DNA from: Suilimivivens sp964393865
GTDB taxonomy: Bacteria; Bacillota; Clostridia; Lachnospirales; Lachnospiraceae
DNA length: 64,000 bases
Assembly: GCA_964393865.1 (NCBI GenBank)
Contig: CAYMUW010000002.1
Location: 1 to 64,000, forward strand
Reading direction: 5' to 3'
Position numbers and translations under genes: made by a program. Below the pieces are notes generated by a model, which did not search any database, was not told the origin of the DNA, and saw only the letters and a program-made list of their open reading frames with translations. Shown here piece by piece: positions 18,665-26,985 of the stretch; position 1 is the first letter of the stretch; each line of letters begins with the position of its first letter.

Positions 18665-18859
18665 TTACATACTGAACAAATCCTGTATCATCACAAACAG
18701 ATCATAGATATACGGCAATATCCATGTAAGCACCAATATCAATCCGGCAAGGCTGATTAAAAAAGCATGCTCTTCCCTTCCGCTGTGCTTCAAAATCTGA
18801 CTTAAAATGGTAATCAGAATTCCCACCGCTGCAATTTTAAAAATCAGGCTTATCCCCAT
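18665..18859 (-). CDS. spoIIIAC: Stage III sporulation protein AC
   Basis: A 64-residue protein with two membrane helices separated by a short HSGREEHAF turn, as in all SpoIIIAC proteins. GGAGGAAAT precedes the ATG. It is part of the SpoIIIA membrane platform. Confidence 0.93.
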   Translation of the reverse strand: MGISLIFKIAAVGILITILSQILKHSGREEHAFLISLAGLILVLTWILPYIYDLFVMIQDLFSM

Positions 18860-18876
18860 ATTTCCTCCACGCCCGG

Positions 18877-19392
18877 CTACAGCAGCAGAATGGACAAAAG
18901 CACTCCGCCGGCAATTCCCAGGCTCATCATCATTTTATTTTTGTTCTTTTGTTCCCCTAGCAGCTCCTCCTTCTGCCGCACGGCCTCCCGCAGCAGTTCG
19001 TCCAATGCTCCCGCCTGAGCCTCCTCCTCCATATACCCCAAACAGCACGGAAAATCCAGAATCAGGTTTCTTTCCTTTCTGTGAAGCGGCGTATGAGTCA
19101 GCACTTTTTCCATCTGCTCCTTCCAGATTTCCGGAAGATTTCCCCCTCCGCCATTCATCCTTTCATATATTTCAAGGAAAGCCTCGGAAAAAGGTTCCTT
19201 CTCCCTTTCAGACAGCCGAAGCAGTGCTTCCGGCACGGTTGCCTTTTGATAAGAAATGTAATATTTCATGCTCTCATAAATTTCACAAATCTGCCGAAGC
19301 AGCGAAAGACGGCTTCTCATATCCCCGCACAGCACCGCTGCAATCCCCGTACAGCCGGCAATAACAAGCAGGCACCCTGTCAGCTGCAGCAT
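18877..19392 (-). CDS. spoIIIAB: Stage III sporulation protein AB
   Basis: A type II secretion system F-like protein. It has an N-terminal membrane segment, a cytoplasmic helical bundle with the RLSLLRQICEIYESMKYYIS pattern, and a C-terminal membrane segment. The 171 residues are standard. It overlaps spoIIIAA by 13 bases; the AA ATPase is thought to work with it. Confidence 0.92.
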   Translation of the reverse strand: MLQLTGCLLVIAGCTGIAAVLCGDMRSRLSLLRQICEIYESMKYYISYQKATVPEALLRLSEREKEPFSEAFLEIYERMNGGGGNLPEIWKEQMEKVLTHTPLHRKERNLILDFPCCLGYMEEEAQAGALDELLREAVRQKEELLGEQKNKNKMMMSLGIAGGVLLSILLL

Positions 19393-20384
19393 AATAATTC
19401 CTCCCTTTTCCCGCCAAGTTCCTTTCCCTGCCGATCCACAATCTCCCTGATGCGGCAGCCTTCCTTCTTTTTCTCCAAAAAGATGTACCTCTCAAAAAAG
19501 TCCGCCGGTCTGAAAGTCATCCGGCCGCCCTCTACCAAAGCAAATCCTGCATTCATATGCCTTTCCACATCCTCCAAGGAATTGCCATGCATGGTAGCAA
19601 GCACACTGCTCCCGCACTGAAGGACCTGATAAACCGCCCTCATATCCTCATAACCGCCAATCTCATCCACCGCCACTACAGAAGGCGTCATGGACCGCAT
19701 CAAAAGCATCATTCCCTGTACCTTGGGACAGCCGTCCAGCACATCGGTTCTCATGCCCACATCATTTTGTGGAATTCCCATAAAACTTCCTGCAATTTCG
19801 GAACGCTCATCCACTATACCTACCTGCCGCCCGATTCCAAAAACATTTCCCTCTGAAACCTGCCTGACAATATCCCGAAGGAGGGTTGTCTTTCCTCCGC
19901 CCGGCGGAGATACAAGCAGTGTATTGCAAAAGCGCCCTTTTTCATACAGAAAACACATTACCTCATCCGCCGCACCAAGAATCTGATGCGAAATACGAAT
20001 ATTGAGGAAACGGATATGAGACATATTTCTGACACTTCCGTTCTCATTCAGCACCACTTGTCCCGCTACGCCAATCCGGTGTCCCCCGGGGATTGTCAGA
20101 TATCCCTGCCTGATTTCATTTTCAAAGGCATACATGGAATAATGGCATACGTTTTTCAATATTTCTTCCATTTCCCGTTCCGTTATGTACCATGCATCCT
20201 GCGTACCTCTGCTGATACAGCCCCGGCAGGATAAAAAGAATTCCTCCCCTCCTATCAGAAATCTGACAGGTTGTCCTATTCCCAGCCGGATTTCTTCCAG
20301 TTTGTCCGCTCTTTGAAGAGGCTTTTCCCACCTTGCTTTCATATAGTCCGGAAATATCCTTAAAATTTCTTCCTGCTTTGTCAT
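19380..20384 (-). CDS. spoIIIAA: Stage III sporulation protein AA (secretion-type ATPase)
   Basis: An ATPase related to type II/IV secretion motors that powers or assembles the feeding channel. Walker A is PPGGGKTT and Walker B is SVVAVDEIGG; an arginine-rich region lies between them. I start at the ATG with AGAGG eight bases upstream (20384), not at the GTG at 20393. It is the first gene of the operon, preceded by a SigE-type promoter. Confidence 0.95.
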   Translation of the reverse strand: MTKQEEILRIFPDYMKARWEKPLQRADKLEEIRLGIGQPVRFLIGGEEFFLSCRGCISRGTQDAWYITEREMEEILKNVCHYSMYAFENEIRQGYLTIPGGHRIGVAGQVVLNENGSVRNMSHIRFLNIRISHQILGAADEVMCFLYEKGRFCNTLLVSPPGGGKTTLLRDIVRQVSEGNVFGIGRQVGIVDERSEIAGSFMGIPQNDVGMRTDVLDGCPKVQGMMLLMRSMTPSVVAVDEIGGYEDMRAVYQVLQCGSSVLATMHGNSLEDVERHMNAGFALVEGGRMTFRPADFFERYIFLEKKKEGCRIREIVDRQGKELGGKREELLCCS

Positions 20385-20403
20385 CACATTCACCTCTTAT
20401 CCA

Positions 20404-20431
20404 AATATATGTGAATTTGGTCAGGTTATGC
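20404..20431 (-). promoter_or_regulatory. SigE-type promoter of the spoIIIA operon
   Basis: On the minus strand GCATAAC (20431-20425), 13 bases, then CATATATT (20411-20404). This fits the mother-cell SigE pattern (gHATAtt, 13-14 bases, CATAyAhT). It lies about 20 bases from the spoIIIAA start, and spoIIIA is a classical SigE operon. Confidence 0.55.
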
Positions 20432-20455
20432 TTCCTTTTTTATATCCCGGCACAC

Positions 20456-20485
20456 AAAAAAGGACGCTCCCACACGGGAACGCCC
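20456..20485 (-). terminator. Intrinsic terminator after pnp
   Basis: A 10-bp G/C-rich stem (20462-20471 with 20476-20485, two G-T pairs) has a 4-base loop and is followed on the minus strand by six T residues. It separates pnp from spoIIIA. Confidence 0.85.
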
Positions 20486-20570
20486 TTAAAAAATTTATTT
20501 TATTTAGAATTTGCAAAGCAAAATCTCCAAAAGCTTTAATCCTTCTTGGAATTTGCCGTCAGGCATTTTT

Positions 20571-22661
20571 TTATTGTTGAGCCACATCCTTCATAGAGAA
20601 GCTCATCCTGCCCATCTTATCCTTGCCAAGGCAGACAACGGTTACCTTATCTCCAAGTGTCAGCACATCCTCAACACGGTTGATTCTTTCCTTGGCGATC
20701 TTGGAAATATGAACCATTCCCTCCTTGCCCGGAGCAAATTCAACAAACGCACCGAATTCTTTGATGCTGACAACAATTCCCTTAAAGATCTGGCCTTCCT
20801 GATAATCCGTAACAATGGTCTTAATGTATTCTACGGCCTTTGCCATCATATCAGGCTCTGTTCCGCATACGGAAACCTTACCGTCATCGGTAATATCAAT
20901 CTTAACACCAGTACGGGCAATAATCTCATTGATGGTCTTTCCACGCTGGCCTACCACATCACCAATCTTCTCAGGATCAATCTGAATGGAGATAATCTTA
21001 GGCGCATAAGGTCCAACCTCCGGTCTGGGTGCTGCAATAACAGGCTTCATACAGGTGTCCATGATAAACAATCTTGCTTCACGGCATCTTGCAATAGCGC
21101 CTTCCACAATAGGTCTAGTAAGACCATGAATCTTGATATCCATCTGGATAGCTGTAATACCTTCCGTAGTACCGGTTACCTTAAAGTCCATATCACCAAA
21201 GAAGTCTTCCAGTCCCTGAATATCGGTAAGCAGTACAAAATCGTCATCCGTATCACCTGTAACCAGACCACAGGAAATACCTGCTACCATCTTCTTAATA
21301 GGCACACCGGCAGCCATCAATGACATACAGGATGCACAGGTGGAAGCCATGGATGTGGAACCGTTAGACTCAAAGGTCTCGGACACGGTACGGATTGCAT
21401 AAGGGAATTCCTCCTCTGAAGGAAGCACCGGTATCAGCGCTCTCTCTGCCAACGCTCCATGACCGATTTCTCTTCTTCCCGGTCCTCTGGAAGGCTTTGT
21501 TTCGCCTACAGAGTAGGAAGGGAAGTTATAATGATGCATATAACGCTTGCTTACTTCATTTTCATCCAATCCGTCAATTTTCTGCTGATCAGATAAAGGA
21601 GCCAGCGTACATACGTTACAGATCTGTGTCTGTCCACGCGTGAACATTGCAGAACCATGCACTCTGGGAATGATATCAACCTCTGCTGCAAGAGGACGGA
21701 TCTGTGTGATCTGTCTGCCGTCAGGACGCTTCTGATCCTTCAAAATCATCTTGCGGACTGTCTTTTTCTCATACTGATAAATTGCCTCGCCAAGCACTGC
21801 AAGCCATTCTTCGTTCTCAGCAAAAGCCTCTTCCAGCTTCTCAGTAATATTCTTAATATTTTCTTCTCTTACCTGCTTTTCATCGGTAAATACCGCTTCT
21901 TCCATCTCTGCGGGAGGAACGATTTCCTTAATTGCCGCAAACAGCTCCTCCGGCACCGCACAGCTTGTATACTCATGCTTGGGCTTTCCAACCTCAGCAA
22001 CAATCTGATTGATAAATGCGATAATGGTCTGATTGATTTCATGTGCTTTGTAGATCGCCTCAATCATAGTTGCCTCAGGAACTTCATTTGCGCCTGCTTC
22101 AATCATAATAACCTTCTGGGAAGTAGATGCAACGGTCAGATTCAAATCGCCAACCTTCCACTGCTCCTGAGAAGGATTAATTACAAATTCTCCGTCAATC
22201 ATGCCTACCTGTGTCATAGCACAGGGACCGTCAAAAGGTATATCTGAAATACTGGTGGCGATTGCTGCACCTAACATAGCTACCAATTCAGGGCGGCATT
22301 CAGGGTCAACGCTCATAACCATATTATTCAGTGTTACATCGTTTCTGTAATCCTTGGGGAATAACGGACGCATAGGTCTGTCAATAACACGGCTTGTCAA
22401 AATTGCGTTTTCGGAAGCCTTTCCCTCTCTTTTATTAAATCCGCCGGGAATTTTTCCTACTGCATACAGCTTCTCCTCATACTCTACGCTTAAGGGGAAG
22501 AAATCGATTCCCTCTCTGGGTTTGTCTGATGCGGTTGCTGTGGACAATACGGTAGTCTCACCGTAATGCATGAACGCACATCCGTTTGCCTGCTTGCCGA
22601 CGCGGTTAATATCAACACTTAAGGTACGTCCTGCAAGTTCCATTGAAAATGTCTTGTACAT
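20571..22661 (-). CDS. pnp: Polyribonucleotide nucleotidyltransferase (PNPase)
   Basis: A 3'-5' phosphorolytic exoribonuclease. Two RNase PH domains flank a helical linker; the second contains the FTRGQTQ and SNGSTSMAS core. A KH domain (IGDVVGQRGKTINEI) and an S1 domain (GIVVSIKEFGAFVEF) end the protein. The 696 residues are complete. It lies downstream of rpsO as in most bacteria, with a long hairpin in its leader. Confidence 0.97.
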   Translation of the reverse strand: MYKTFSMELAGRTLSVDINRVGKQANGCAFMHYGETTVLSTATASDKPREGIDFFPLSVEYEEKLYAVGKIPGGFNKREGKASENAILTSRVIDRPMRPLFPKDYRNDVTLNNMVMSVDPECRPELVAMLGAAIATSISDIPFDGPCAMTQVGMIDGEFVINPSQEQWKVGDLNLTVASTSQKVIMIEAGANEVPEATMIEAIYKAHEINQTIIAFINQIVAEVGKPKHEYTSCAVPEELFAAIKEIVPPAEMEEAVFTDEKQVREENIKNITEKLEEAFAENEEWLAVLGEAIYQYEKKTVRKMILKDQKRPDGRQITQIRPLAAEVDIIPRVHGSAMFTRGQTQICNVCTLAPLSDQQKIDGLDENEVSKRYMHHYNFPSYSVGETKPSRGPGRREIGHGALAERALIPVLPSEEEFPYAIRTVSETFESNGSTSMASTCASCMSLMAAGVPIKKMVAGISCGLVTGDTDDDFVLLTDIQGLEDFFGDMDFKVTGTTEGITAIQMDIKIHGLTRPIVEGAIARCREARLFIMDTCMKPVIAAPRPEVGPYAPKIISIQIDPEKIGDVVGQRGKTINEIIARTGVKIDITDDGKVSVCGTEPDMMAKAVEYIKTIVTDYQEGQIFKGIVVSIKEFGAFVEFAPGKEGMVHISKIAKERINRVEDVLTLGDKVTVVCLGKDKMGRMSFSMKDVAQQ

Positions 22662-22751
22662 AATCTCTCTCCTTTTCTTCTTTGCTTATATAAGTTAAGT
22701 CCGATAAAGGAAACAGATCCATAACGTGACGCAAGGCTGCTTATGCTGCCT

Positions 22752-22813
22752 GTCAAAAAGCAACATAGACTCTCTCCCTCTCAGCATGGAAAAAGCATAT
22801 GTTACTTCTTGAC
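22752..22813 (-). promoter_or_regulatory. Long hairpin in the pnp 5' leader
   Basis: Arms 22752-22767 and 22798-22813 pair over 16 positions (two G-T wobbles) around a 30-base loop. There is no T tract, so it is not a terminator. By analogy with Escherichia coli pnp, where RNase III cuts a leader stem and PNPase then autoregulates, this is a candidate processing/autoregulation site. Confidence 0.5.
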
Positions 22814-22859
22814 ACCGGCGTCCGCATTTCTCCGCTTTCCTAACGGCCTACTGTTCTTA

Positions 22860-22898
22860 CAAAAAGGCGGAGTCCGAAACCTTCGCATACTCCGCCTT
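22860..22898 (-). terminator. Intrinsic terminator after rpsO
   Basis: A 10-bp stem (22864-22873 with 22889-22898) with an inner CGAA/TTCG helix is followed by five T residues on the minus strand. It partly insulates pnp from rpsO. I could not find a convincing separate pnp promoter, so readthrough is likely. Confidence 0.8.
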
Positions 22899-22910
22899 AA
22901 ACTGCTGTTA

Positions 22911-23177
22911 TTACTTTCTAAGTCCCAGCTTCTCGATCAAGGCACGATATCTTTCAATATCCTTTTCCTTAAGGTAATTGAGAAGACCACGTCTCTGACC
23001 TACCATCTTAAACATACCTCTTCTGGAATGGTTATCCTTCGGATGCTCCTTCAAGTGCTCTGTAAGCTCCTGAATTCTTGCTGATAATACTGCAATCTGT
23101 ACCTCAGGTGAACCTGTATCACCCTCGCATCTTGCATACTCTTTCATGATTGCTGCTTTCTTTTCTTTAGAAATCAT
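22911..23177 (-). CDS. rpsO: 30S ribosomal protein S15
   Basis: A primary 16S rRNA-binding protein of the small subunit. The 88 residues contain the signature GDTGSPEVQIAVLSARIQEL, HSRRGMFKMVGQRRGLLNYL and a C-terminal YRALIEKLGLRK. GGAGGAAAC precedes the ATG. A strong vegetative promoter and a foldable leader lie upstream. Confidence 0.98.
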   Translation of the reverse strand: MISKEKKAAIMKEYARCEGDTGSPEVQIAVLSARIQELTEHLKEHPKDNHSRRGMFKMVGQRRGLLNYLKEKDIERYRALIEKLGLRK

Positions 23178-23202
23178 TGTGTTTCCTCCTTCTTTTTAAA
23201 CC

Positions 23203-23250
23203 GCCGGATGCCAAGAAGCGGCCGGAGACTCCAATCTTCTGGGCAACGGC
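23203..23250 (-). promoter_or_regulatory. Structured rpsO leader, candidate S15 autoregulatory RNA
   Basis: In the rpsO leader GCCG (23250-23247) can pair with CGGC (23206-23203). Inside that, GCCCAGAAG (23244-23236) pairs with CTTCTTGGC (23218-23210) with one mismatch, and a small GGA/TCC hairpin caps it. Nested helices just before the ribosome binding site match how S15 represses its own mRNA in other bacteria. The match to a known S15-leader class is not established. Confidence 0.4.
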
Positions 23251-23268
23251 TAAATTTCATACTTTCAA

Positions 23269-23297
23269 ATAATAACACACTTTATATCCGATGTAAA
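23269..23297 (-). promoter_or_regulatory. SigA promoter of rpsO
   Basis: TTTACA (23297-23292), 17 bases, TATTAT (23274-23269) on the minus strand. The 315-base gap 23178-23492 holds this promoter, the rpsO leader and the divergent promoter for the chemoreceptor gene. I see no other gene in it. Confidence 0.75.
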
Positions 23298-23407
23298 GAC
23301 CGTTTTTCTTCTGTCCACGAAGATTACAGTAATGAGAAATCATCTGACAAATTGTAAGCGGCAAATAAGAAAGTCACCTCCCGCTGCCTTAATCCACGAA
23401 TTTATGA

Positions 23408-23436
23408 TTGGTTTTTCTACAAGAATATGATATTAT
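23408..23436 (+). promoter_or_regulatory. SigA-type promoter of the chemoreceptor gene
   Basis: TTGGTT, 17 bases, TATTAT lies about 57 bases before the ATG. I found no SigD (flagellar) promoter pattern, although a chemoreceptor might be expected to have one. Confidence 0.5.
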
Positions 23437-23492
23437 TTTATTAGTACTTTCGCACCACTATACATACATTTAATTGGGAGGGAATAAAACAC

Positions 23493-24770
23493 ATGAAATT
23501 ACGGGGGAAAATCTTAATTCTGTCTTTGCTGCCTGTTACTTTGGCAACCATTGAATCTATCTTTTTTACATGGCTTTATTTAAGCGACTTTCCGGAGGCC
23601 CGCAACAAAATTCTTCCGGCTCTGTGCAGAATCGGAGGCATCACACTGGTTATTGCCTTTGTGGTGGTGATTTTCGTTGTAACCAGGCTTCTTCGAAACA
23701 TTCGCAACGTATCCGTTCAGCTTGCCTCCCTGGCAGAAGGCAATTTAAATACGGATATCAACCGGAAAACACTTGCCCAAAAGGATGAGTCCGGTCTTCT
23801 TGCACGGGATGCCGAAACCTTAAAAAATTCTCTGAAAGAGATTATTGAACATATAAGCGCCTCAGCCAACGAGCTGGATCAAACAGCCAAAAATCTTGCT
23901 TTAATGACTACCAATACCTCATCCGTATCGGAGGGACTGGCAACCGCAATGTCAGAAATTGCTCAAGGCACTTCCCATGAAGCTGCTTCTGCCCAAATCA
24001 TTATGGAAGAAATGTCCACCATCAAAAAGCTGGCTGACAATTCTTCCGATGGCGTGCAAAACTTCAAAAACATGATTGACTTGATTCACACTTCCAGCAG
24101 TCAAGGGCAGTCACTGGTTCAAAAGCTGGATGACAATGCTGAGATTACCCAGCAGGAAATCGCAGATATTGCCGCCCAGACTGCAGCAACCCATCAGGCA
24201 TCGCAGGAAATACAAACTGCCGCAGAATTCATTGCTTCCATTGCTGCGGAAACCAATCTTCTGGCATTAAATGCCAGCATAGAGGCCGCCAGAGCCGGCG
24301 AACAGGGCCGCGGATTTGCAGTTGTGGCACAACAAATTAAAAATCTGGCTGAACAGTCCAGCACTTCCGCTCAAAACATTGACGCTGTAATCAAAAATCT
24401 CCTTTCCGAATCCGATAAGACCGTGGAATGCATGAACCGTGTGCAGACCATCACACAGGCTGAAAATCATGAAATCAAGGAAACTCATCAGCTCTTTATC
24501 GATCTGGGAAGCAATATTACAAAGGCATTTGAAGAGGTAGGAACCATTTCCGATAACCTTTTAAAGCTTTCTTCTGCAGAAGAAAATATTGTAGCAGAAA
24601 TTAATTCCCTTTCCTCCACCACACAGGAAACCGCCGCTTCCACGGAGGAGATCACCGCTTCCTCGGAGGAATTAAACAGCACCGCCGAAGTTCTTTCCGA
24701 ACAGGCCCAAAGCCTTACCGAGCTTTCGGAAAATTTGCGCAGACAGCTTAGCAGATTCCAGCTCTCTTAA
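23493..24770 (+). CDS. Methyl-accepting chemotaxis protein with minimal sensor
   Basis: Two membrane helices (about residues 7-29 and 45-65) are separated by only about 15-20 residues, so there is no real extracytoplasmic ligand domain. A HAMP linker and a long signalling coiled coil with the hairpin tip SIEAARAGEQGRGFAVVAQQ follow. Repeated SSTTQETAASTEEI segments near the end are probable methylation regions. The 425-residue protein stands alone, with no che genes nearby. It may sense membrane state or an intracellular signal; that is inference. A shared terminator lies downstream. Confidence 0.93.
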   Translation: MKLRGKILILSLLPVTLATIESIFFTWLYLSDFPEARNKILPALCRIGGITLVIAFVVVIFVVTRLLRNIRNVSVQLASLAEGNLNTDINRKTLAQKDESGLLARDAETLKNSLKEIIEHISASANELDQTAKNLALMTTNTSSVSEGLATAMSEIAQGTSHEAASAQIIMEEMSTIKKLADNSSDGVQNFKNMIDLIHTSSSQGQSLVQKLDDNAEITQQEIADIAAQTAATHQASQEIQTAAEFIASIAAETNLLALNASIEAARAGEQGRGFAVVAQQIKNLAEQSSTSAQNIDAVIKNLLSESDKTVECMNRVQTITQAENHEIKETHQLFIDLGSNITKAFEEVGTISDNLLKLSSAEENIVAEINSLSSTTQETAASTEEITASSEELNSTAEVLSEQAQSLTELSENLRRQLSRFQLS

Positions 24771-24800
24771 TTCCATGATTACAGAATATTTTCATTAAAG

Positions 24801-24829
24801 AAAAACGCCTCAACTGAGGCGTTTTTTGT
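24801..24829. terminator. Bidirectional intrinsic terminator
   Basis: AAACGCCTCA and TGAGGCGTTT form a tight stem flanked by A and T runs on both sides. It serves the convergent chemoreceptor and NlpC/P60 genes. Confidence 0.88.
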
Positions 24830-24852
24830 TTCCCGCTATTGTTGTCACAGGA

Positions 24853-25914
24853 TTAATCCTGCAAAATACGAACCATCTTATACGGGGTTCTGTAATTATA
24901 TGCCGAAATTTTGATGCCGGTCTTAGGGCTGCTGGCATGAATAACCTGTCCGCCTCCGATATAGATGGCAACATGATTAATGGTTCCGCCCTTCGCATAA
25001 AACACCAGATCTCCCGGCTGTAATTCCGATGCACTGATGCTTGTTCCCATATTGGCCTGTGATCTTGAGGAGTGGGGTAATGACACTCCATACTTTGCAA
25101 ATACACTGAATACAAATCCGGAACAATCCGCTCCCTTCGTCAGGCTGGTTCCGCCCCACACGTAAGGATTTCCAAGAAACTGCTTTGCATACTGGCAAAG
25201 GTCTACTCTCACATCAGATACACCCTGACCATATAAAAGCTCCGTCATCGTTATGGCCGTGGCCAGATCCGATTTAACCTCCACATAGTCACTTGAAACA
25301 TATACTTCTTCATCATCCAGATATACTTTAATCCATCCGTCCTTTCGGATTTCTACAATATCCAGCATCTCACCGGTAGCTACCTGGGTAACCACCTCTG
25401 CATCAGTACTGGGCTCCTCTCTGATATTCAGCGCATCCGTAGTGGCGACCGCCATAGCTGACACCAGTTCCTCTCCCTTTTTCTTCGCTTCGTAGCCTGT
25501 GAGAAGATATTCCTCCTTCACATACCCCTCTACTTTACCGGATTTAATTTGCGCCCAGCCATTCTCACTGCTTATTATCTCACATGCCGCATTCTTAGGC
25601 AGCTTTCCTACCAGCTTACCTGATTCATCAGGCTCCTGTCTGACATTTAAGTTGTTTTCTTCCACATTGCAAATACCAAGCTTAGTATAGCCCCAAAGAG
25701 CGCCTTCAGCTTTCTTTGCAATTTCCACATACTCATTTTCCGTAAGTACACTGGAAAACAGATCGCCTATTCCGGCAGTTAAAAGCTCCGTGCTCTCCCC
25801 CACTTGTTCTGTTGTATCTCCGCCGCTTATTTCAGTAGCATTCACATAAAAAGGCTCTGAAAGCAATAATGCAGCCGAAAGTGCACATGCACCGTATCTT
25901 ATTCCTTTTTTCAA
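24853..25914 (-). CDS. Secreted NlpC/P60 peptidoglycan endopeptidase with SH3 domains
   Basis: A cell-wall hydrolase expected to cut gamma-D-glutamyl to diamino acid bonds. A signal peptide is followed by two bacterial SH3 domains (LNVRQEPDESGKLVGKL and LNIREEPSTDAEVVTQV). The C-terminal NlpC/P60 domain has catalytic Cys in GADCSGFVFSVF and His in INHVAIYIGGG and VIHASS. I choose a TTG start at 25914 behind GGGAGG, because it gives a classic signal peptide of about 25 residues. A strong SigA promoter and a WalR-type box lie upstream. Confidence 0.92.
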   Translation of the reverse strand: MKKGIRYGACALSAALLLSEPFYVNATEISGGDTTEQVGESTELLTAGIGDLFSSVLTENEYVEIAKKAEGALWGYTKLGICNVEENNLNVRQEPDESGKLVGKLPKNAACEIISSENGWAQIKSGKVEGYVKEEYLLTGYEAKKKGEELVSAMAVATTDALNIREEPSTDAEVVTQVATGEMLDIVEIRKDGWIKVYLDDEEVYVSSDYVEVKSDLATAITMTELLYGQGVSDVRVDLCQYAKQFLGNPYVWGGTSLTKGADCSGFVFSVFAKYGVSLPHSSRSQANMGTSISASELQPGDLVFYAKGGTINHVAIYIGGGQVIHASSPKTGIKISAYNYRTPYKMVRILQD

Positions 25915-25943
25915 AACAACCTCCCAAATTTGTCGCAAAATTT

Positions 25944-25960
25944 ATTACAAAATTGTTACA
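25944..25960 (-). promoter_or_regulatory. WalR (YycF) box upstream of the NlpC/P60 gene
   Basis: On the minus strand TGTAAC-AATTT-TGTAAT exactly fits the WalR consensus TGTWAH-N5-TGTWAH. It lies about 15 bases downstream of the -10 element, in the transcribed leader. WalRK controls cell-wall hydrolase genes in Firmicutes; a site downstream of the promoter suggests repression. Confidence 0.6.
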
Positions 25961-25974
25961 AAAATTACTATGCC

Positions 25975-26003
25975 ATTATAACAAGTTAATTTGTGGCTGT
26001 CAA
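25975..26003 (-). promoter_or_regulatory. Consensus SigA promoter of the NlpC/P60 gene
   Basis: TTGACA, 17 bases, TATAAT on the minus strand: a perfect match in both hexamers and spacing. Confidence 0.85.
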
Positions 26004-26012
26004 ATCCTATCG

Positions 26013-26948
26013 TTACAGGTAATTCTGATTCAGCCCGTGAAATCTTCTTCCCTCTGCAATGTCCCTTTCCATCTGTGCTTTCAGGTGTTCCACATTCTGG
26101 AACTTTTGTTCCTGGCGCTTAAATTGTAATAATTCCGTCACAATTTCCTTCCCATAAATATCTCTGTCGAAATCATAAAGATAGGTTTCCACGCTGACCA
26201 TCTGCGTATCATTTACGGTAGGCTTCATACCGATATTGGTAATTCCCGGATAAGTGCCTCCCTCAAACAAAAGCCTTGAATAATATACGCCCTTGGGCGG
26301 CAGCAGCTTTTCTTCCCTCGGATACAGATTAATGGTAGGCATTCCGAGACGCCTTCCCAGCCTGTTTCCCTGCTCCACCTGCCCTTCAAAACTGTAATAT
26401 CTCCCTAAAAGCTCCTTTACCTTCCACATATCACCCTGCTCCACCATCTCCCGCACATAGGTGGAGCTGATCTCTCTGCCCCCGCAAAGCACCTTGTCAA
26501 TGATTTGAAGCTGAAAGCCAAGCTCCCCGGACATTTCCTGTAAAAGCCTGCTGTTTCCTTTTCCCTGACAGCCAAATGATAAGTCCGTTCCCGCCGCTAT
26601 AAATCCCGCATTCATCTTCCCCACAAGAATACCTCGCACAAAATCCTCAGGCGGCGTTGCCGCCGTTTCCGCATTCAGGGGAAATTCAATGAGAATATCT
26701 ATTCCCAGCTTTTCAAAATGGCTGCGCTTTTCCTCCCGGGTGGTAAGCTCTGCGCCTGACACCTGCCCAAAAAAGGCAGAAGCAGACGGATGGAAGGTAA
26801 AAACGGTAGCTTTCATCCCCTCCTCTTTCTTTTTAAGAATACAGGATAAAAGCTTTTCATGTCCCTTATGAATACCGTCAAATTTTCCGATTGCAACGGC
26901 CGTTTTTTCTTCTATATGAAATTCTGTTGTATCATGTATAATCTGCAT
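26013..26948 (-). CDS. ribF: Bifunctional riboflavin kinase / FAD synthetase
   Basis: Converts riboflavin to FMN and then FAD. The N-terminal nucleotidyltransferase domain has AIGKFDGIHKGHEKLL, and the C-terminal flavokinase domain has RLGMPTINLYPREEKLLPPKGVY. I start at 26948 behind AGAGGAAAA, giving 311 residues. The longer open frame overlaps truB and adds non-conserved sequence. It is the last gene of the rimP-nusA-infB operon. Confidence 0.95.
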   Translation of the reverse strand: MQIIHDTTEFHIEEKTAVAIGKFDGIHKGHEKLLSCILKKKEEGMKATVFTFHPSASAFFGQVSGAELTTREEKRSHFEKLGIDILIEFPLNAETAATPPEDFVRGILVGKMNAGFIAAGTDLSFGCQGKGNSRLLQEMSGELGFQLQIIDKVLCGGREISSTYVREMVEQGDMWKVKELLGRYYSFEGQVEQGNRLGRRLGMPTINLYPREEKLLPPKGVYYSRLLFEGGTYPGITNIGMKPTVNDTQMVSVETYLYDFDRDIYGKEIVTELLQFKRQEQKFQNVEHLKAQMERDIAEGRRFHGLNQNYL

Positions 26949-26985
26949 AGGTTTTCCTCTGCCGTGGCATGCCTTTCCTCTGCCG

